From Rhizobium oryziradicis (lineage in GTDB: Bacteria; Pseudomonadota; Alphaproteobacteria; Rhizobiales; Rhizobiaceae), in assembly GCF_001939045.1 (NCBI RefSeq), contig NZ_MKIM01000025.1, positions 409,740 through 473,739 on the forward strand: a stretch of 64,000 nt of DNA, read 5' to 3'. Positions 61,398 through 64,000 of this stretch are shown here, one piece after another (within the stretch, counting starts at the first letter, position 1; each line of letters opens with the position of its first letter). A program made the position numbers and the translations under genes. Under the pieces are notes generated by a model that was not told the origin of the DNA, ran no database searches, and saw nothing but the letters and a program-made list of their open reading frames with translations.

Positions 61398-63077
61398 ATG
61401 AGGAATAAAGTGTGCATTATAGGCTCTGGTCCCACCGGCATTTATACGCTCAAGCAGCTTTTGATGGCCGAAAATTCCCTCATCATCACCATTTATGAAG
61501 CTGAAGCGGAGGCTGGCAAGGGTACACCTTATCTTCCCAGCGTGAACGATCCGGCGATGCTGTCCAACATCCCCAGCATTGAAATTCCACAGCTGGATGA
61601 GACGCTTGTGGAATGGATGCGCGGCCGCACCGATGATTACCTTAATGAATATGGCATCCTGCGCGATGACATCCATGAGCGACAATTTTATCCGCGTCTC
61701 GTTCTGGGTGATTATTTTCACGAACGGTTCATGAGCCTCGTTCGCTCCGCCGAACAACGCGGTCATCATGTCGAGATTTTCCCAAAGCACCGCGTGATTG
61801 ATATCGCTGTAACGCCCGACGGCATCCTGGTGACTGTCGTATCAGCGCAAAAAGTCAGTGCCGTTTTCGACCATGTTGTTCTTGCCACCGGCCATCACTG
61901 GCCAGCCCAAAAACAAGCCCAACCGGGGTATTTCACCTCCGCATGGCCTGCATCTTCTCTGCACTCGATCCAGAGAGGACGCCTTGGAATCCTGGGAACA
62001 TCGCTCAGCGCAATTGACGCGCTCATGACCGTCGCCACCTCCTGCGGGTCCTTTCTTTACAACGAAGAAGGTGATCTTACCTTTCAAATTGGCCGGCAGT
62101 CTGAGACCTTTTCGGCGGTTATGATGTCTCGAAAAGGCTTGCTGCCGGAAGCGGATTTTTATTGCCCGCTCCCTTATCTCGATCCCCAAATTTGCACCAA
62201 TCAGGCAGTCGACACTCTGATTTCCCGCGGACCGGCAGGGTTACTTGACAACGTCTTTGAGCTGTTCAAACAAGAGATTATGGTGGCGGACGAACAGTAT
62301 GCCGCAGATATCGGGCTAGCAGCGCTCACCGTCGACACTTTTGCAGACGCCTATTACGAACGACGCGTCGACAGCGATCCCTTTGTGTGGGCCGCTCAAA
62401 ATCTTGCGGAAGCCGAGCGAAATATAAAAGCCAAATACACGGTGCCATGGCGCTATGCGATCATGATCACCCATGAAATCATCGCGAAAATCGTCCCGTA
62501 CTTGAATACGGAGGATTTTGCGCGATTCAACAAATCCTTCAAAAACATTTTTATTGATGAATATGCCACCGTTCCGCATCTCTCCATCAAGCGTATTTTA
62601 GCACTTCACGCGGCCGGACGGCTCGAAATTCAAAAGCTTTCCGATGATTATGACATAACGACCAACAATCAATCACATGGGGCGACAATCCAGACGGCAG
62701 GATCGAGTATCAGATTTGACAATTTCATCAATGCAACCGGCCAAGGCCCATTGTCTGCCACTGAGCTGCCTTTCCCGACGCTGGTTGCGCAAGGAAGCGT
62801 TCAAGAAGCACCGACCCAAAACCAGATCTCGCCGCTCAACATCCACGAAGTCCCGACCTCGAGACGAATGGGCGGAATTGATGTCGACGAATTCTTCCGG
62901 GCACGCTCACCGGGGGGAATAACCAATCGGATATATTGTGCTGCGATCCCTTTTCTGTTGCACAAAATGCCTTTTGTCCAAGGCATCACCAGCGCAGCGG
63001 AAATTGGAGACATTGTCGCAAAGGCAATCATTGAAGACCAGTTGGATTCGACGAAACGTGAGATGCTATTGGCATGA
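61398..63077 (+). CDS. FAD/NAD(P)-binding protein of unknown substrate
   Basis: The 559-aa flavoprotein starts with a Rossmann loop (IIGSGPTGIYTL) and belongs to the FAD-NAD(P)-binding family (PF13454 type). Other segments are NIPSIEIPQLDETLVEWM, a second dinucleotide-like stretch (LGILGTSLSAIDALM) and a C-terminal INATGQGP cofactor block. There is no signal peptide. The stop overlaps the MOSC gene by ATGA, so the two proteins are likely partners. Members of this family are poorly characterised; an N-hydroxylating or sulfur/amine redox reaction is conceivable but not shown. Confidence 0.8.
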   Translation: MRNKVCIIGSGPTGIYTLKQLLMAENSLIITIYEAEAEAGKGTPYLPSVNDPAMLSNIPSIEIPQLDETLVEWMRGRTDDYLNEYGILRDDIHERQFYPRLVLGDYFHERFMSLVRSAEQRGHHVEIFPKHRVIDIAVTPDGILVTVVSAQKVSAVFDHVVLATGHHWPAQKQAQPGYFTSAWPASSLHSIQRGRLGILGTSLSAIDALMTVATSCGSFLYNEEGDLTFQIGRQSETFSAVMMSRKGLLPEADFYCPLPYLDPQICTNQAVDTLISRGPAGLLDNVFELFKQEIMVADEQYAADIGLAALTVDTFADAYYERRVDSDPFVWAAQNLAEAERNIKAKYTVPWRYAIMITHEIIAKIVPYLNTEDFARFNKSFKNIFIDEYATVPHLSIKRILALHAAGRLEIQKLSDDYDITTNNQSHGATIQTAGSSIRFDNFINATGQGPLSATELPFPTLVAQGSVQEAPTQNQISPLNIHEVPTSRRMGGIDVDEFFRARSPGGITNRIYCAAIPFLLHKMPFVQGITSAAEIGDIVAKAIIEDQLDSTKREMLLA

Positions 63078-63874
63078 CAACAAAGCAGATGCCCTCGGAC
63101 ATACCGCGCGCCGAACAGCGCAAACCCATTGGACAGATTGCTGAGATCTGGCGTTATCCGGTAAGCTCACTGGGCGGAGAGCAACTCCAAACCGTGGATA
63201 TCACCACGACAGGCATCGTTGGTGATCGACAATTTGGGCTTTTCGAGACATCCACTGGCAAGACCGCATCGCCAGAAAATGATTCACGTTGGCACCCTGC
63301 ACTCTTCCTGATGGGTAGCATCGACAACACCGCCAAAACCTATATCCACTTTCCAAATGGGGACGCCTATCTGGTTTGCGATCCTGCGCTCAGTGCTGCA
63401 CTCAGTCAATATTTTGGCTTCAGCGTCGGAGTTGGACGGTATAACGACCCAGATTGGCCTGCGGCTCAGCAACTCCCATTAATCGCAAATCGCTATCAGC
63501 CCGCTGCTCTCCATGTGATCACGTCGGCATCAAGGGATGCGTTATCGAAGCTGTTGTCGTTGAATGATCTGGACGACCGGCGATTTCGTCCAAACATCGT
63601 TTTGAACGTTGAAGCCGGCCCTTGTTTCTTGGAAAGCAACTGGCTCGGGAGCACTCTGCACTGCGGTGAGCTATCCATGCTGGTCACGGAAAGCACAAAA
63701 CGTTGCGGCATGACGATCATTGCCCAGCCCAATATCGCCGCTGATGTTGAGATCCTACGCACGATTGTTCGCAACAACGGACGGACATTCGGCGTCTATT
63801 GTGATGTGCTGAACACTGGCAGGCTGCAGGTTGGCGGTGGGATGGAGCTGGAGGCGGGCGCATTCGGCGCTTGA
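63074..63874 (+). CDS. MOSC-domain protein
   Basis: The 266-aa protein has an MOSC N-terminal beta-barrel (IAEIWRYPVSSLGGEQLQ, GIVGDRQFGLFE) and the MOSC domain proper (about 130-260). A conserved cysteine in STKRCGMT is equivalent to the Cys that binds sulfur or molybdenum in mARC-type proteins, and RFRPNIVLN is typical of the fold. It is probably a molybdenum-cofactor or sulfur-carrier enzyme that takes electrons from the coupled flavoprotein. It ends at a terminator. Confidence 0.85.
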   Translation: MTTKQMPSDIPRAEQRKPIGQIAEIWRYPVSSLGGEQLQTVDITTTGIVGDRQFGLFETSTGKTASPENDSRWHPALFLMGSIDNTAKTYIHFPNGDAYLVCDPALSAALSQYFGFSVGVGRYNDPDWPAAQQLPLIANRYQPAALHVITSASRDALSKLLSLNDLDDRRFRPNIVLNVEAGPCFLESNWLGSTLHCGELSMLVTESTKRCGMTIIAQPNIAADVEILRTIVRNNGRTFGVYCDVLNTGRLQVGGGMELEAGAFGA

Positions 63875-63919
63875 GTGTCCAATGCTGCGTTTAAAGCTTC
63901 TATTACCCCCTATACGCAG

Positions 63920-63950
63920 AAGCCCACTCGCGAGAGTGGGCTTTGATTTT
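63920..63950 (+). terminator. Rho-independent terminator after the MOSC gene
   Basis: AAGCCCACTC, a GCGA loop and GAGTGGGCTT are followed by TGATTTT. It also lies downstream of the tRNA gene on the other strand. Confidence 0.88.
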
Positions 63951-63960
63951 GTTGTATATT

Positions 63961-64000
63961 TGGTTGCGGGGGCAGGATTTGAACCTGCGGCCTTCAGGTT
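63961..64000 (-). tRNA. Initiator tRNA-Met (CAU), 3' part, cut by the window edge
   Basis: The minus strand gives the 3' half of a tRNA: AACCTGAAGG after the anticodon, the T arm GCAGGTTCAAATCCTGC, acceptor 3' strand CCCCGCA and encoded ACCA end at 63961. The arm sequences match rhizobial tRNA-fMet. The anticodon itself lies outside the window, so the identity rests on the flanking sequence. Confidence 0.85.

Noticed and set aside
1..64000. CRISPR arrays, insertion sequences, prophage or toxin-antitoxin genes
   Set aside because: No regularly spaced repeats, transposase, integrase or toxin-like genes were seen on either strand.

Overview
The window looks like chromosomal DNA of an alphaproteobacterium of the Rhizobiaceae type (Rhizobium/Agrobacterium/Sinorhizobium relatives). 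The evidence is the SRP RNA–HIT–nudC–pheA–kdsB–cycM backbone block, the rhizobial glp(R)DSTPQUV glycerol uptake operon, an RpiR-type IolR with rhizobial iol genes, and an almost complete succinoglycan (exo) cluster. These are family-level assignments made by reading the proteins; no database search was possible. Coding density is high, and most gene pairs in operons overlap by ATGA or are a few bases apart.

Layout. 1-6.2 kb: SRP RNA (ffs, minus strand), HIT protein, NudC, a secreted GH3 glycosidase, then pheA-kdsB (minus) and the membrane-anchored cytochrome c CycM. 6.4-8.2 kb: a lone, AT-richer gene for a GSCFA/SGNH-like protein with two probable hydrolase-type halves. 8.3-16.9 kb (minus): the glycerol system glpR, glpD, glpS, glpT, glpP, glpQ, glpU, glpV, with probable GlpR operators in front of glpR and glpD. 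17-24.2 kb (minus): the propionyl-CoA to succinyl-CoA route (pccB, a YghU-type GST, a small unknown protein, pccA, methylmalonyl-CoA mutase). 24.3-31.9 kb: an RpoE/ChrR-type (ECF11-like) singlet-oxygen-response locus. It holds the sigma factor, a ChrR anti-sigma factor and a DUF2177 membrane protein (minus), a divergent oxidoreductase/DUF1365/CFA-synthase operon (plus), and an SDR/DUF3833/SDR operon (minus). Two matching promoters TGATCC-N16/17-CGTAGT and a weaker third tie these units together.

32.3-40.3 kb: myo-inositol catabolism (iolB, a small membrane protein, iolE, iolD, an iolC-DUF2090 fusion, iolR and divergent iolG/idhA), with a textbook GGAA-N6-TTCC IolR site in front of iolG. 40.4-61.0 kb: the succinoglycan cluster exoQ-F-Y / exoX-U / exoV-W-(extra glycosyltransferase)-T / exoH-K-L-A-M-O-N-P. 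It has the Sinorhizobium meliloti order except that exoI, exoZ and exoB are not here and one additional glycosyltransferase sits between exoW and exoT. 61.4-63.9 kb: a translationally coupled pair of unknown role, an FAD/NAD(P)-binding protein and a MOSC-domain protein. The window ends inside an initiator tRNA-Met gene on the minus strand.

The points most worth a second look are the self-consistent RpoE promoter set combined with a ChrR that lacks both zinc-ligand cysteines, the extra glycosyltransferase in the exo cluster, the complementary defects in the GlpS/GlpT ATPases, the tandem GSCFA/SGNH protein, the flavoprotein-MOSC pair, and a family of about 50-bp palindromic intergenic repeats.
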